From NCBI GenBank assembly GCA_944324795.1, contig CALUXR010000010.1, forward strand, positions 1 to 60,144: a DNA stretch of 60,144 nt, in the 5' to 3' direction. The translations under genes were made by a program, and so were the position numbers. A model generated the notes under the pieces. That model searched no databases. It worked only from the letters and a program-made list of their open reading frames with translations, and was not told the DNA's origin. This document shows, piece by piece, positions 44,594 through 53,490 of the stretch. Position 1 is the stretch's first letter. Each line of letters begins with the position of its first letter. The stretch comes from an uncultured Acholeplasmatales bacterium. GTDB lineage: Bacteria > Bacillota_I > Bacilli_A > Acholeplasmatales > Anaeroplasmataceae.

Positions 44594-44615
44594 TTAGTTA
44601 GCTATTGCTAACTAA
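44594..44615 (+). promoter_or_regulatory. Hairpin just before ZIP transporter ribosome site
   Basis: TTAGTTAGC and GCTAACTAA form a perfect 9-bp stem around TATT, directly upstream of the AGGGGTG ribosome site. With no T-run it is not a terminator; it may be an operator dyad or a translation-modulating hairpin. Confidence 0.5.
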
Positions 44616-44627
44616 AGGGGTGAAAAA

Positions 44628-45401
44628 ATGAATAATTTATTTTTAATATTAATACCATTTTTAGGAACTACACTTGGCTCAGCAGTTGTATTTATTTTAA
44701 AAAAAGATCTAAATGAAAAAGTTAAAAAGATTTTAATCGGTTTTTCAGCAGGGGTTATGATTGCAGCATCTATTTTTTCTTTAATATTACCTGCAATCAA
44801 ACAAGCTAAAGAAATGAATATTACTGTTAGTTGGTTACCTGCAGCTATTGGTTTTACAGGTGGTATGATTTTTTTATTAATTTTTGACAGCTTAGTTCCG
44901 CATATACATCTAGATAATAAAGAAGAAGGAATTAAAACTAATTTAAATAAAGACAAATTATTATTTTTTAGTGTAACATTACATAACATTCCTGAAGGAA
45001 TGGCAGTAGGAGCGATGTTAGCTGGTTTTATAAATGATTCTAATATCAGTTATTTAGCTTTATTGTCTTTAGTTATAGGTATAGCTATTCAAAATTTTCC
45101 TGAAGGAACAATTGTTTCTTTACCAATATATGCTAATAATAACAATAAGTTAAAAAGTTTTTTATATGGATTTATATCAGGAATAGTAGAACCAATTAGT
45201 GCTATTTTAATGTTTTTCCTTGTTAATTATTTAAATCATTTATTACCTTATTTTTTAAGTTTTGCCGCAGGAGCTATGATTTATGTAGTAGTTGAAGAAT
45301 TAATACCAGAAAGTCAAAATGGTAAGCATTCTAATTTAGCAACTATAAGTTTGATGGTAGGCTTTATTTTAATGATGATACTAGATATAGCATTAGGATA
45401 A
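44628..45401 (+). CDS. ZIP-family divalent metal transporter
   Basis: This 257-residue membrane protein of the ZIP family (ZupT/GufA-like) has helix IV HNIPEGMAVG and helix V NFPEGTIVSLP metal-binding motifs and about eight helices. It imports zinc or a related divalent metal. It faces the ArsR regulator and lies near the Zn/Cd exporter locus, forming a small metal-homeostasis cluster. AGGGGTG precedes ATG 44628. Confidence 0.93.
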   Translation: MNNLFLILIPFLGTTLGSAVVFILKKDLNEKVKKILIGFSAGVMIAASIFSLILPAIKQAKEMNITVSWLPAAIGFTGGMIFLLIFDSLVPHIHLDNKEEGIKTNLNKDKLLFFSVTLHNIPEGMAVGAMLAGFINDSNISYLALLSLVIGIAIQNFPEGTIVSLPIYANNNNKLKSFLYGFISGIVEPISAILMFFLVNYLNHLLPYFLSFAAGAMIYVVVEELIPESQNGKHSNLATISLMVGFILMMILDIALG

Positions 45402-45420
45402 AAAAACTCCTAAAGGAGTT
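45401..45420 (-). terminator. Terminator of ArsR-family gene
   Basis: AACTCCT/AGGAGTT hairpin with a T-run on the minus strand, between two convergent genes. Confidence 0.75.
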
Positions 45421-45775
45421 AATCTTTTTCTAAAATATGTTCTAAACCCATATCTAATATTTTTTTAATATGATCATCATCAAGTTCATAATAAACAGTT
45501 TTACCATCTTTATTAGCTTTTACTAATTTAGCTAATTTTAAAGTCTTTAATTGATGTGATACAGCAGATAAAGTCATATTTAGGCAACATGACAAATCAG
45601 AAACACATAAAGGACCGTTTTCTAGAGCAGTTAATAATTTTATTCTTGTCGCGTCACCCATGACTTTATAAAAATCAGCTAGCGATATGATGTCATCTTC
45701 ATTTGCCATATTTTCTTTAACCATCTTTATTCTATTTAAATGTAATTCATCTCCACCACAATTAGGACAATTCAT
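45419..45775 (-). CDS. ArsR/SmtB-family metal-responsive repressor (CadC-like)
   Basis: This 118-residue winged-helix repressor has an N-terminal cysteine pair (MNCPNCGG), KVMGDATRIKLLTALE, and LCVSDLSCCLNMTLSAVSHQL as the recognition helix region. The cysteines in the N-terminus and in LCVSDL are where CadC-type proteins bind Cd/Zn/Pb. It is divergent from the HMA/P-type ATPase operon, whose promoter has two matching dyads, so it very likely represses that operon until metal binds. A GGAAGGT site precedes its ATG. Confidence 0.92.
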   Translation of the reverse strand: MNCPNCGGDELHLNRIKMVKENMANEDDIISLADFYKVMGDATRIKLLTALENGPLCVSDLSCCLNMTLSAVSHQLKTLKLAKLVKANKDGKTVYYELDDDHIKKILDMGLEHILEKD

Positions 45776-45833
45776 CTATATTACCTTCCTTTTGCTTATT
45801 ATACAAAAAAAATATAAAAATTGCAAAAGTCTA

Positions 45834-45896
45834 TTGACAATTGAATAGTTGTTCAACTATAATAATGTCAGAATACTTGAACAATCATTCAAGTAT
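45834..45896 (+). promoter_or_regulatory. Promoter and ArsR-type operators of metal efflux operon
   Basis: TTGACA (45834-45839), 18-bp spacer, TATAAT (45858-45863). One dyad, TTGAATAGTTGTTCAA, fills the spacer. A second and longer one, ATACTTGAA...TTCAAGTAT (45873-45896), lies just after the -10 box. Both fit the TTGAA-n6-TTCAA shape used by ArsR/SmtB repressors. Confidence 0.85.
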
Positions 45897-45908
45897 AGGA
45901 GGTAAAGT

Positions 45909-46127
45909 ATGAAAAAAGTTTATAAAATTGAAAATCTAGATTGTGCTAATTGTGCTAGAAAATTAGAAGAAAAATTAAATAAAATAGAAGGGGTTAATGA
46001 TTGTAAAGTTAGTTTTATGATGCAAAAAATAACATTAGATGTGAGTGAAGAAGAAGCTGAAGAAATATTAGATAATGTCATTAAAACTTGTAAAAAATTT
46101 GAACCAGATTTAAATTTTCTAAATTAA
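45909..46127 (+). CDS. Heavy-metal-associated (HMA) domain protein
   Basis: This 72-residue single HMA domain has the metal-binding DCANCA (C-x2-C) after the first strand. It probably delivers metal to, or regulates, the P-type ATPase encoded 14 bases downstream, which lacks its own N-terminal HMA domain. So this looks like a split version of the usual fused CadA/ZntA. AGGAGG precedes the ATG. Confidence 0.9.
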   Translation: MKKVYKIENLDCANCARKLEEKLNKIEGVNDCKVSFMMQKITLDVSEEEAEEILDNVIKTCKKFEPDLNFLN

Positions 46128-46141
46128 TTTAGGAGTTTATC

Positions 46142-48019
46142 ATGAAAAAAGTTAAAGATAGAATTATTAGAGCTTTAATAGCTTTTATAATTTTTATTAT
46201 CGATATCATTTTAGCTAAAACTTTAAATTTAGAATGGTATATTGAATTACCTATTTGCATAATTGCTTATTTAATAAGTGGTTATGATATATTATATAAA
46301 GCTATTAGAAATATTAAAAATGGAGAAATATTTGATGAAAATTTTCTTATGATTTTAGCAACAATTGGCGCTTTTGCCACTTTACAATTTGAAGAAGCGG
46401 TTATGGTTATGGTTTTATATCAAGTTGGAGAAGCGTTTCAAGATTATGCTGTTGATAAAACCCGTGGTTCTGTTTCTAGTTTAATGAATTTGCGACCAGA
46501 TTATGCTAATTTAGTAAATGGTGATGAAATAATTACAGTAGACCCAGAAGAAGTTAAAGTAGGACAAACAATTTTAGTTAAACCTGGTGAAAAAGTACCA
46601 TTAGATGGAATTGTTTGTGATGGTGCTACTAGTCTTGATACTGCAAGTTTAACCGGTGAAACAAAATTAAGAATGATTGGTATTGGTGATGATGTTTTAT
46701 CAGGTTCATTAAATCAAGAAGGAATTATTAAGATAACTGTAACGAAAGAATATGGTGAATCAACAGTAGCTAAAATTTTAGAACTTGTTGAAAATGCAAG
46801 TGATAAAAAAGCTAAAACCGAAAATTTTATTACTAAATTTGCTAAATATTACACGCCAATAGTAGTAATATGTGCCCTTTTATTAGCTATTTTACCACCT
46901 TCAATTATTATGGCAATCGATGGAAGTAATGTTTTTAATGATTATATTCAAAGAGCTTGTTCATTTCTTGTAATATCATGCCCATGTGCTCTTGTTATAT
47001 CAGTCCCATTATCTTTCTTTGGAGGAATAGGTGGAGCATCAAAGCTTGGTATTTTAGTTAAAGGTTCAAGTTATATTGAAGAAATTTCTAAAATTAAAAG
47101 AATAGCATTTGATAAAACAGGTACTTTAACTAAAGGTAATTTTATAGTTAATAAAGTTGTAGGAATAAATGATACAAAAGATAATATAATTTATTATGCA
47201 GCATATGCTGAATATTTCTCTAACCATCCTTTAGCTATATCTATTAAAAAATATTATGATAAAGAAATAGATAAGAATAAAATTACAAATATTAAAGAAA
47301 TTGTCGGTATGGGTGTAGAACTTAATATGAATGGTAATACTTATTTGGTTGGTAATTCTAAATTATTAAAAGAAAATAATATTTCTTTTAATGAATCAGA
47401 AGAGGTTGGAACTTTAATATATGTTTCAACAATAGATAAATATTTAGGATATATTGTAATAACTGATGAAATAAAACCTGAAGCTAAAGATTTAATTAAT
47501 AGCTTAACAAAGCTAAATATTACAGATACTATCATGCTTACAGGAGATAATGTTGATATAGCTAGAAAAGTAGCAGATGAAATAGGTATTAAAAATGTTC
47601 ATGCCAATCTATTACCTCAAGATAAAGTTTTAGCAATTGAAGAAGAACTAGCTAAAAATGAAGGTGTTTTAGCATATTGTGGTGATGGTATAAATGATGC
47701 CCCGGTATTGATGAGAGCTGATGTTGGTATATCTATGGGGACTCTTGGTAGTGATGCCGCTATTGAAGCAAGTGATGTAATATTGATGGATGATAATATT
47801 AAAAAGATTCCTATCTCTATTAAATTAAGTAAAAAGATTATGCAAATAGTATATCAAAATATAATTTTTGCGATAGCAGTTAAAATAATTGTTCTAATTC
47901 TTGGAGCTATTGGTATAGCTGGTATGTGGCTTGCAATATTTGCTGATGTTGGTGTAGCTTGTTTATGTATAATTAATGCAATGCGTACATTATATGTAAA
48001 AAAATATCAAATAAAATAA
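46142..48019 (+). CDS. cadA: P1B-type heavy-metal exporting ATPase (Zn/Cd/Pb)
   Basis: This 625-residue P-type ATPase exports zinc, cadmium or lead. It has the intramembrane metal site CPC (280-282 in SCPCALVIS), the phosphorylated aspartate in DKTGT (Asp324), the NHPLA (HP) motif and CGDGINDAPVL. The N-terminal HMA domain is absent but supplied by the gene before. Regulation by the divergent ArsR-type protein is expected. Confidence 0.93.
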   Translation: MKKVKDRIIRALIAFIIFIIDIILAKTLNLEWYIELPICIIAYLISGYDILYKAIRNIKNGEIFDENFLMILATIGAFATLQFEEAVMVMVLYQVGEAFQDYAVDKTRGSVSSLMNLRPDYANLVNGDEIITVDPEEVKVGQTILVKPGEKVPLDGIVCDGATSLDTASLTGETKLRMIGIGDDVLSGSLNQEGIIKITVTKEYGESTVAKILELVENASDKKAKTENFITKFAKYYTPIVVICALLLAILPPSIIMAIDGSNVFNDYIQRACSFLVISCPCALVISVPLSFFGGIGGASKLGILVKGSSYIEEISKIKRIAFDKTGTLTKGNFIVNKVVGINDTKDNIIYYAAYAEYFSNHPLAISIKKYYDKEIDKNKITNIKEIVGMGVELNMNGNTYLVGNSKLLKENNISFNESEEVGTLIYVSTIDKYLGYIVITDEIKPEAKDLINSLTKLNITDTIMLTGDNVDIARKVADEIGIKNVHANLLPQDKVLAIEEELAKNEGVLAYCGDGINDAPVLMRADVGISMGTLGSDAAIEASDVILMDDNIKKIPISIKLSKKIMQIVYQNIIFAIAVKIIVLILGAIGIAGMWLAIFADVGVACLCIINAMRTLYVKKYQIK

Positions 48020-48160
48020 CATAATGATTATTATGAAAATAATGAGTATATGGCTTATAGTTTTATAACATATCTTGCAGTAAGGCATAAATATATTGTA
48101 GTTGATGTCTAATTTATAGATAAAATAGAATTAGATTATATAAATTATAAGTTTTAGTTT
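48020..48160 (+). other. Non-coding gap with a short coding-like remnant
   Basis: After the exporter gene an open stretch reads EYMAYSFITYLAVRHKYIVVDV and then stops (about 48045-48112). It has no ribosome site and no recognisable family, so it is at best a gene fragment. Confidence 0.25.
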
Positions 48161-48162
48161 AA

Positions 48163-48185
48163 AGAAGCAAATCTGCTTCTTTTTA
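48163..48185 (+). terminator. Terminator of metal efflux operon
   Basis: AGAAGCA and TGCTTCT form a stem with loop AATC and a T-run. Confidence 0.85.
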
Positions 48186-48247
48186 TTTGTATTATATGTC
48201 AATAAATGTTATCATTTATTAAAGATTTTTATAAGGATTTGATAAAC

Positions 48248-49930
48248 ATGAAAGTGATTATTATTGGCGGTGTTGCTGGTGGTGCTACATGTGCTACAAG
48301 ACTTAGAAGACTTAGTGAAGATATTGATATTACAATATATGAAAAAAGTGGCTATGTATCATATGCAAATTGTGGATTACCTTATTATTTAGGTAATGTT
48401 ATTAAAGATAAGAATAAACTAACATTACAAACTCCTAAAAGTTTTAAAGAAAGATTTAATGTTGATGTTTTTGTTAATCATGAAGTAATAAAAATAGATA
48501 GATTAAATAAAGAAGTTATTGTTAAAGATTTAATTAATAACAAAATATTTAAAGATAAGTATGATAAATTAGTTATTTCAACTGGTGCTAAAGCAATAAT
48601 TCCTAATATTGAAGGTAGAGAATTAGGTTTTTCTTTAAAAAATGTAGAGGATACTTTTAAAATAGATGATTTAATAAACAAAAATAATATTAAAAATGTC
48701 GTTGTTGTAGGAGCAGGATTTATTGGTCTTGAAGTATGTGAAAACTTAGTAAGACGTGGCTTAAATGTCTATTTAGTAGAGATGCAAGATCAAGTTTTAA
48801 GTTTAATTGATAAAGAGATGTCTTGCTTTATTGAAAATGAACTTAGAAAGAATAATGTTATTTTAAAACTTAATAAACAAATCATTTCTTTAAAAGAAGA
48901 AAATGGCTTTATTATAGCCAAATTAACTGATGAAGAAATAAACTGTGACATGGTTGTTTTCTCACTAGGAGTAAAAGCGGAAACTAAACTTGCTAAAGAA
49001 TGTGGTTTAAAACTTGGTTTAAAAGATGGTATTGTTGTAGATGATAAATTACTTACTAGCGATAAAGATATTTATGCTTGCGGAGATGCAATTATTACAA
49101 CTAATTTAATTAGTGGTAAAGATAATCTTATAAATTTAGCAGGACCAGCTAATAAACAAGCTAGAATTATTGCTGATAATATTTATGGTTTAAATAGTAT
49201 TTATAAAGGTGGTATTGGGACATCAATTTTAAAAATATTTAATTTAAATTGTGCTTTTGTTGGTTTAAATGAAAAGTATTTAAAAAATAATAATATAAAA
49301 TATAATAAAATTTATTTATCACCAAATAATCATGCAAGCTATTACCCTAATAGTTATCCTTTAACAATCAAAATATTATTTAATTTAGAATATGAAATAT
49401 TAGGAGCTCAAGTAATTGGCAAAGATATGGTAGATAAAACTATTGATATCTTAGCTTTAGCTATTTGTAAGAAAATAAATTTATTAGAATTAGAAGATAT
49501 TGATTTTGCTTATGCTCCTCCATTTAACAGTTCTAAAGCTCCAATTAATATGGCAAGTTATATTGCTAGTAATATTAGACTTGGTTTAGTAAAACAATAT
49601 GATATATTTGATGTAGAAAAATTAATCAATGAAAAAAATATCATTTTACTTGATGTTAGAACTAAAGAAGAATATGAACTTGGTCATATTAAAAATTATA
49701 TTAATATACCTCTTGATGATTTAAGATGTAATTTAAGTTTATTAGATAAAACTAAAAAAATTTATGTAATGTGTCAAAGTGCATTACGTAGTTATTTAGC
49801 ATGTCGTATTTTAGCTAATTTAGGCTATGATTGTTATAATTTAGCTGGTGGATACAGATTATATGCTTCATATTATTTAGAACAAAAATCTGATAATTTA
49901 GTTTTACCATGCGGTAAAGAAATTATTTAA
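48248..49930 (+). CDS. CoA-disulfide reductase with C-terminal rhodanese domain
   Basis: This 560-residue flavoprotein has an N-terminal FAD site (VIIIGGVAGG), the single active cysteine Cys42 in SYANCGLPYY, a second dinucleotide site (VVVGAGFIGLE), and YACGDA for FAD. The C-terminal rhodanese domain (about 465-550) has the active cysteine in MCQSALRS. CoADR-Rhd enzymes reduce CoA disulfides or persulfides with NAD(P)H and help with sulfur or oxygen stress. ATG 48248 follows AAGGAT and begins the FAD motif. Confidence 0.92.
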   Translation: MKVIIIGGVAGGATCATRLRRLSEDIDITIYEKSGYVSYANCGLPYYLGNVIKDKNKLTLQTPKSFKERFNVDVFVNHEVIKIDRLNKEVIVKDLINNKIFKDKYDKLVISTGAKAIIPNIEGRELGFSLKNVEDTFKIDDLINKNNIKNVVVVGAGFIGLEVCENLVRRGLNVYLVEMQDQVLSLIDKEMSCFIENELRKNNVILKLNKQIISLKEENGFIIAKLTDEEINCDMVVFSLGVKAETKLAKECGLKLGLKDGIVVDDKLLTSDKDIYACGDAIITTNLISGKDNLINLAGPANKQARIIADNIYGLNSIYKGGIGTSILKIFNLNCAFVGLNEKYLKNNNIKYNKIYLSPNNHASYYPNSYPLTIKILFNLEYEILGAQVIGKDMVDKTIDILALAICKKINLLELEDIDFAYAPPFNSSKAPINMASYIASNIRLGLVKQYDIFDVEKLINEKNIILLDVRTKEEYELGHIKNYINIPLDDLRCNLSLLDKTKKIYVMCQSALRSYLACRILANLGYDCYNLAGGYRLYASYYLEQKSDNLVLPCGKEII

Positions 49931-49974
49931 AATAATTTTAAAATTATGTATAATTAAAAACTGAAGGTGATTTT

Positions 49975-50595
49975 ATGAAAGGTTTATTTATTACATTTGA
50001 AGGTGGAGAATGTAGTGGCAAAACAACTCTAATTCAAAGTTTAAATGAATATTATAAAAATAAAGGTTATAAAGTTATATTAACAAGAGAACCAGGTGGA
50101 ACACCTATAGCTGAACAAATTAGAAATGTAATTTTAGATAATAATAATATAGCTATGACACCTAAATGTGAAGCTTTATTATATGCGGCAAGCCGTATTC
50201 AACATCTAGAAGAAAAAATATTACCATCTCTAAATGAAGGTGCAATCATTTTATGTGATCGTTTTTTAGATTCTAGTCTAGCTTATCAAGGTTATGCTAG
50301 AAAATTAGGGTTTGATTTAGTTTTAGAAGCTAACAAATTTGCCTTACCATATTTACCTGATTTAACTTTATTAATTGATATAGCTCCTGAAATAGCTCTT
50401 AAGAGAATGAGCGAGCGTCTTGATAAAGTTAATCGTTTAGATGCCGAAAGTATTAATTTTCATCATCTAGTTTATGAAGGTTATCACAAATTAGTAGAAT
50501 TATATCCTAATAGAATAAAAAAAATAGATGGTACAATGACTAAAGAAGAAGTATTAAGTGCTAGTATTAATTTAATTAATAGTTATTTGGAGTAA
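49975..50595 (+). CDS. tmk: Thymidylate kinase
   Basis: This 206-residue dTMP kinase has the P-loop EGGECSGKTT, LTREPGGTPIAEQIR, the DRF motif in CDRFLDSSLAYQG and a lid region RMSERLDKVNRLD. It makes dTDP for DNA synthesis. It opens a housekeeping run with holB 3 bases later, as in many Firmicutes. A GAAGGTGAT site precedes the ATG. A tmk-like kinase of another type is at 30059. Confidence 0.96.
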   Translation: MKGLFITFEGGECSGKTTLIQSLNEYYKNKGYKVILTREPGGTPIAEQIRNVILDNNNIAMTPKCEALLYAASRIQHLEEKILPSLNEGAIILCDRFLDSSLAYQGYARKLGFDLVLEANKFALPYLPDLTLLIDIAPEIALKRMSERLDKVNRLDAESINFHHLVYEGYHKLVELYPNRIKKIDGTMTKEEVLSASINLINSYLE

Positions 50596-50598
50596 ATT

Positions 50599-51525
50599 AT
50601 GCAACTAGATTTAGATGAAAGAGTAAATGAAGAACTTATTAGAGCTAAGGAAAATAATCGTTTAATGCATGCCTATTTATTTTATGGTGGCGATAATAAA
50701 ACAATGCTTGATGAAGCTTTAGTTTTTGCATGTAACTTATATTGTGGTTGTCTAAATTGTGATACTTGTAAATCAATATTAGAACAAAAACATTTAAATG
50801 TTAAGGTTATATCTTTAGAAGAAAATAAAACAATGATTACGAAAGAACAAATTTCTAATTTAGAAGCTGAATTTAGTTTAACAAGCCTTGTAAGTGGTCC
50901 TAGAGTTTATATAATTGATGGAATAGATACAGCATCTAGTGCGGCTCAAAACAGTTTATTAAAATTTATAGAAGAACCACAAATGCAAGATGAAGTTTAT
51001 GGAATTTTAATAGCTTATAATCTAAATAATGTCTTAACAACAATAAAATCACGTTGTGGTTTAATGAGATTTATGCCTAAATCATTTGAACAAATTAAAG
51101 AAGATTTAGAAAATGATTATGATGCTGATGATGCTTTTATATTAGCTTCATTGTCTAATAATAGAATAGTGTGTTCTAATATATTTAATGATTCTAATTA
51201 TCAAATTATCAAGAATTTGGTTTATGATTTTTTAAATATTGTTGATTCTAAAGAAGCAATTTTATTTTATTTAAATAATAAAAATATTACTAAAGATAAT
51301 CTACAAGCATTTTTAAAAGTATTGATTAATTTTTATCATGAGGCATTAACCTTAACAAAATTGATTTCTAGTCAAATTTATGATAAAATAACACTATTAA
51401 AACAAAATAAAGATAAGTCAGATATTTATCAAAAATTAACATATTTATTAAATTTAGATACTAAATTAAAATATAATGTTGTTGAAAAAAATATCTTACA
51501 TGAACTTATTTTAACATTCTTCTAG
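50599..51525 (+). CDS. holB: DNA polymerase III delta-prime subunit
   Basis: This 308-residue clamp-loader subunit has a zinc-binding cysteine group (CNLYCGCLNCDTC), the SRC-type motif SRCGLMRF and IIDGIDTASSAAQNSLLKFIEEP. The P-loop is degenerate (YGGDNKTM), as expected for delta-prime, which does not hydrolyse ATP. It lies between tmk and ricT, its usual place. The GGAG ribosome site is within the tmk end. Confidence 0.93.
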   Translation: MQLDLDERVNEELIRAKENNRLMHAYLFYGGDNKTMLDEALVFACNLYCGCLNCDTCKSILEQKHLNVKVISLEENKTMITKEQISNLEAEFSLTSLVSGPRVYIIDGIDTASSAAQNSLLKFIEEPQMQDEVYGILIAYNLNNVLTTIKSRCGLMRFMPKSFEQIKEDLENDYDADDAFILASLSNNRIVCSNIFNDSNYQIIKNLVYDFLNIVDSKEAILFYLNNKNITKDNLQAFLKVLINFYHEALTLTKLISSQIYDKITLLKQNKDKSDIYQKLTYLLNLDTKLKYNVVEKNILHELILTFF

Positions 51526-51536
51526 GAGGCGAAAAA

Positions 51537-52343
51537 ATGCTAGTTTGTAGAGTAGCTTTTAAAAAATTAGGAAAAAGATATTATTTTAATCCTAATGGTA
51601 TAAATTTAAAAAATGGTGACAAAGTTATTGTTGAAACAATAAGAGGCATCGAACTTGGTGAGGTAATTGGTGATTTAATCGCTATAAATGAAGATGAATT
51701 AGAAATAAAACCAATATTAAGATTAGCTAAAGATAGTGATTTAGCTGATTATAATAAAAATAAAGAAGAAGCTAAAAGTGTTATTGATGTGACTAAAGAA
51801 GAAGTAAAAAAGCTGAATTTAGAAATGAAAGTTTTAGAAGCTGAATTTACTTTAGACCATTTAAAATTGATTATTTATTTTGAAGCTGAAGGAAGAATTG
51901 ATTTTAGAGAATTAGTAAAAAATTTAGCAGAAATTTATCATTTAAGAATTGAATTACGTCAAGTTGGATCTCGTGATGGTAATAAAGTTTTTGGTGGTGT
52001 TGGTCCTTGTGGTTTAATTGTTTGTTGTAATACTTTTTTAACTGAATTTGAAACAATCACAGTAAAAATGGCAAAAAATCAAAATTTAGCTTTAAATCCT
52101 ACTAAAATTAGTGGTAATTGTGGTAAACTTTTATGTTGTATTGGTTATGAAAATGAAAATTATATTGAACTTCGTAAAAATTTCCCAAATCCTGGAGACA
52201 TTGTAATAGCACCAGATGGAAAAGCTAAGGTTTTAGCTAGTGATCCTTTAAATAGAACATTAAAAGTTAAATATATTGACGAACAAGATAAATTTGGCTT
52301 TTATAATATAAATGAAGTTAAATTAAGTGAACTTGAGGATTAA
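51537..52343 (+). CDS. ricT: PSP1-domain protein RicT (YaaT)
   Basis: This 268-residue PSP1-domain protein has conserved cysteines in GPCGLIVCC and NCGKLLCCIGYEN, where the Ric complex binds iron-sulfur clusters. In Bacillus the complex (RicA, RicF, RicT) adjusts RNase Y action. No sign of ricA/ricF is in the window. AGGAGGCG precedes its ATG. Confidence 0.93.
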   Translation: MLVCRVAFKKLGKRYYFNPNGINLKNGDKVIVETIRGIELGEVIGDLIAINEDELEIKPILRLAKDSDLADYNKNKEEAKSVIDVTKEEVKKLNLEMKVLEAEFTLDHLKLIIYFEAEGRIDFRELVKNLAEIYHLRIELRQVGSRDGNKVFGGVGPCGLIVCCNTFLTEFETITVKMAKNQNLALNPTKISGNCGKLLCCIGYENENYIELRKNFPNPGDIVIAPDGKAKVLASDPLNRTLKVKYIDEQDKFGFYNINEVKLSELED

Positions 52344-52344
52344 G

Positions 52345-53079
52345 ATGGAAGTAATAAATGAATTGCTTGGCAGACCTTTAATTAAAATATATCAAGACCC
52401 AGAAATATTTAATTTTTCCCTTGATTCTATTTTATTAGCTGATTTTGTTACAATTCCTAAAAAGACAAAAACAATAATCGATCTAGGGACTGGTAATGCT
52501 CCTATCCCACTTTATTTAACACTTAGAACTAATGCTAAAATTATTGGTATAGAAATTCAAAATTACTCCTTTAATTTAGGCTTAAAAAGTGTTAAAATAA
52601 ATAAGAAGGAAGAACAAATCAAGCTTATAAATAAAGATTTTAAAGGTATTAGTAAGGAATTAGGTTTAGGGATGGCTGAAGTTGTTGTTGCTAATCCACC
52701 ATTTTATAAGGTTGGTTCTTTTAATCAAAATCCCGATGTTAGGAAAAATATTGCAAGACATGAGATTATGGCCACTTTAGAAGATGTGATTAAAGAAGCT
52801 AGTTTATTACTTAATACAAGAGGAATATTTAGTATGATTCATCGCCCGGAAAGATTAAATGAAATAATCTTGTTGTTAAATAAATATAAATTAGAGCCTA
52901 AAAGATTACGTTTTGTATATCCTAAAATAGATAAAAGTTGCAATCATATATTAATTGAAGCAGTTAAAGATGCTAATGTTGGTTCCTTAAAAGTCTTAGA
53001 ACCATTATATGTATATGATAAAGAAAATAAATGGACAAAAGAAATATTAAAAATATATAACTTTATAGAGGAGGAATAG
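52345..53079 (+). CDS. trmN6: tRNA1(Val) adenine-N6 methyltransferase-like (YabB)
   Basis: This 244-residue SAM-dependent methyltransferase has IIDLGTGNAPIPL (motif I) and VANPPF (N-P-P-F catalytic motif of amino-methylating enzymes). The family modifies A37 of tRNA-Val in bacteria. Order after ricT is the Firmicute yabB order. ATG 52345 follows TGAGGATTAAG and is 1 base after the ricT stop. The usual downstream yazA (GIY-YIG) is absent, replaced by a TerB-like gene. Confidence 0.88.
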   Translation: MEVINELLGRPLIKIYQDPEIFNFSLDSILLADFVTIPKKTKTIIDLGTGNAPIPLYLTLRTNAKIIGIEIQNYSFNLGLKSVKINKKEEQIKLINKDFKGISKELGLGMAEVVVANPPFYKVGSFNQNPDVRKNIARHEIMATLEDVIKEASLLLNTRGIFSMIHRPERLNEIILLLNKYKLEPKRLRFVYPKIDKSCNHILIEAVKDANVGSLKVLEPLYVYDKENKWTKEILKIYNFIEEE

Positions 53080-53082
53080 GAT

Positions 53083-53490
53083 ATGTTTTTAAGTTATTTA
53101 AGTCGTAAAGAAAAATTGAAATTTTTAGATTTAGCTATTTATATGGCGGATATTGATGGTGAACCTACGCAAATTGAAAAAAGAATATTAAATAAGATGT
53201 TTGCGGAAGTTGAAGATGTAAGAGAAGAATATACATTCCAAAAATCTGAATCTATAGAAGAAACAATCGAATTCTTTATTAATTCAAACCCAGTTGTTAA
53301 AAATATTGTATATTTAAATTTAGTAACAATATCTATGGAAGATGATTTATATAATACATCTGAATTATTATTCTTAGAAGGTATTCAAAATAAATTCGGT
53401 ATTACTGCTGAAAAAAGACGTGATTTAATTTCTATTGTTTATGCTGAACGTGACTTAAGAGAAAGAGCAAGCCGTATTATTAAAGAATAA
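53083..53490 (+). CDS. TerB-like small helical protein
   Basis: This 135-residue helical protein has the feel of TerB/DjlA-N-like domains: DLAIYMADIDGEPTQIEKRIL near the N-terminus with conserved acids. The link to TerB is only by pattern. GAGGAGG precedes ATG 53083, and it overlaps the start of rsmI (TAATG). Its place inside the housekeeping run suggests a conserved role that I cannot name. Confidence 0.5.
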   Translation: MFLSYLSRKEKLKFLDLAIYMADIDGEPTQIEKRILNKMFAEVEDVREEYTFQKSESIEETIEFFINSNPVVKNIVYLNLVTISMEDDLYNTSELLFLEGIQNKFGITAEKRRDLISIVYAERDLRERASRIIKE

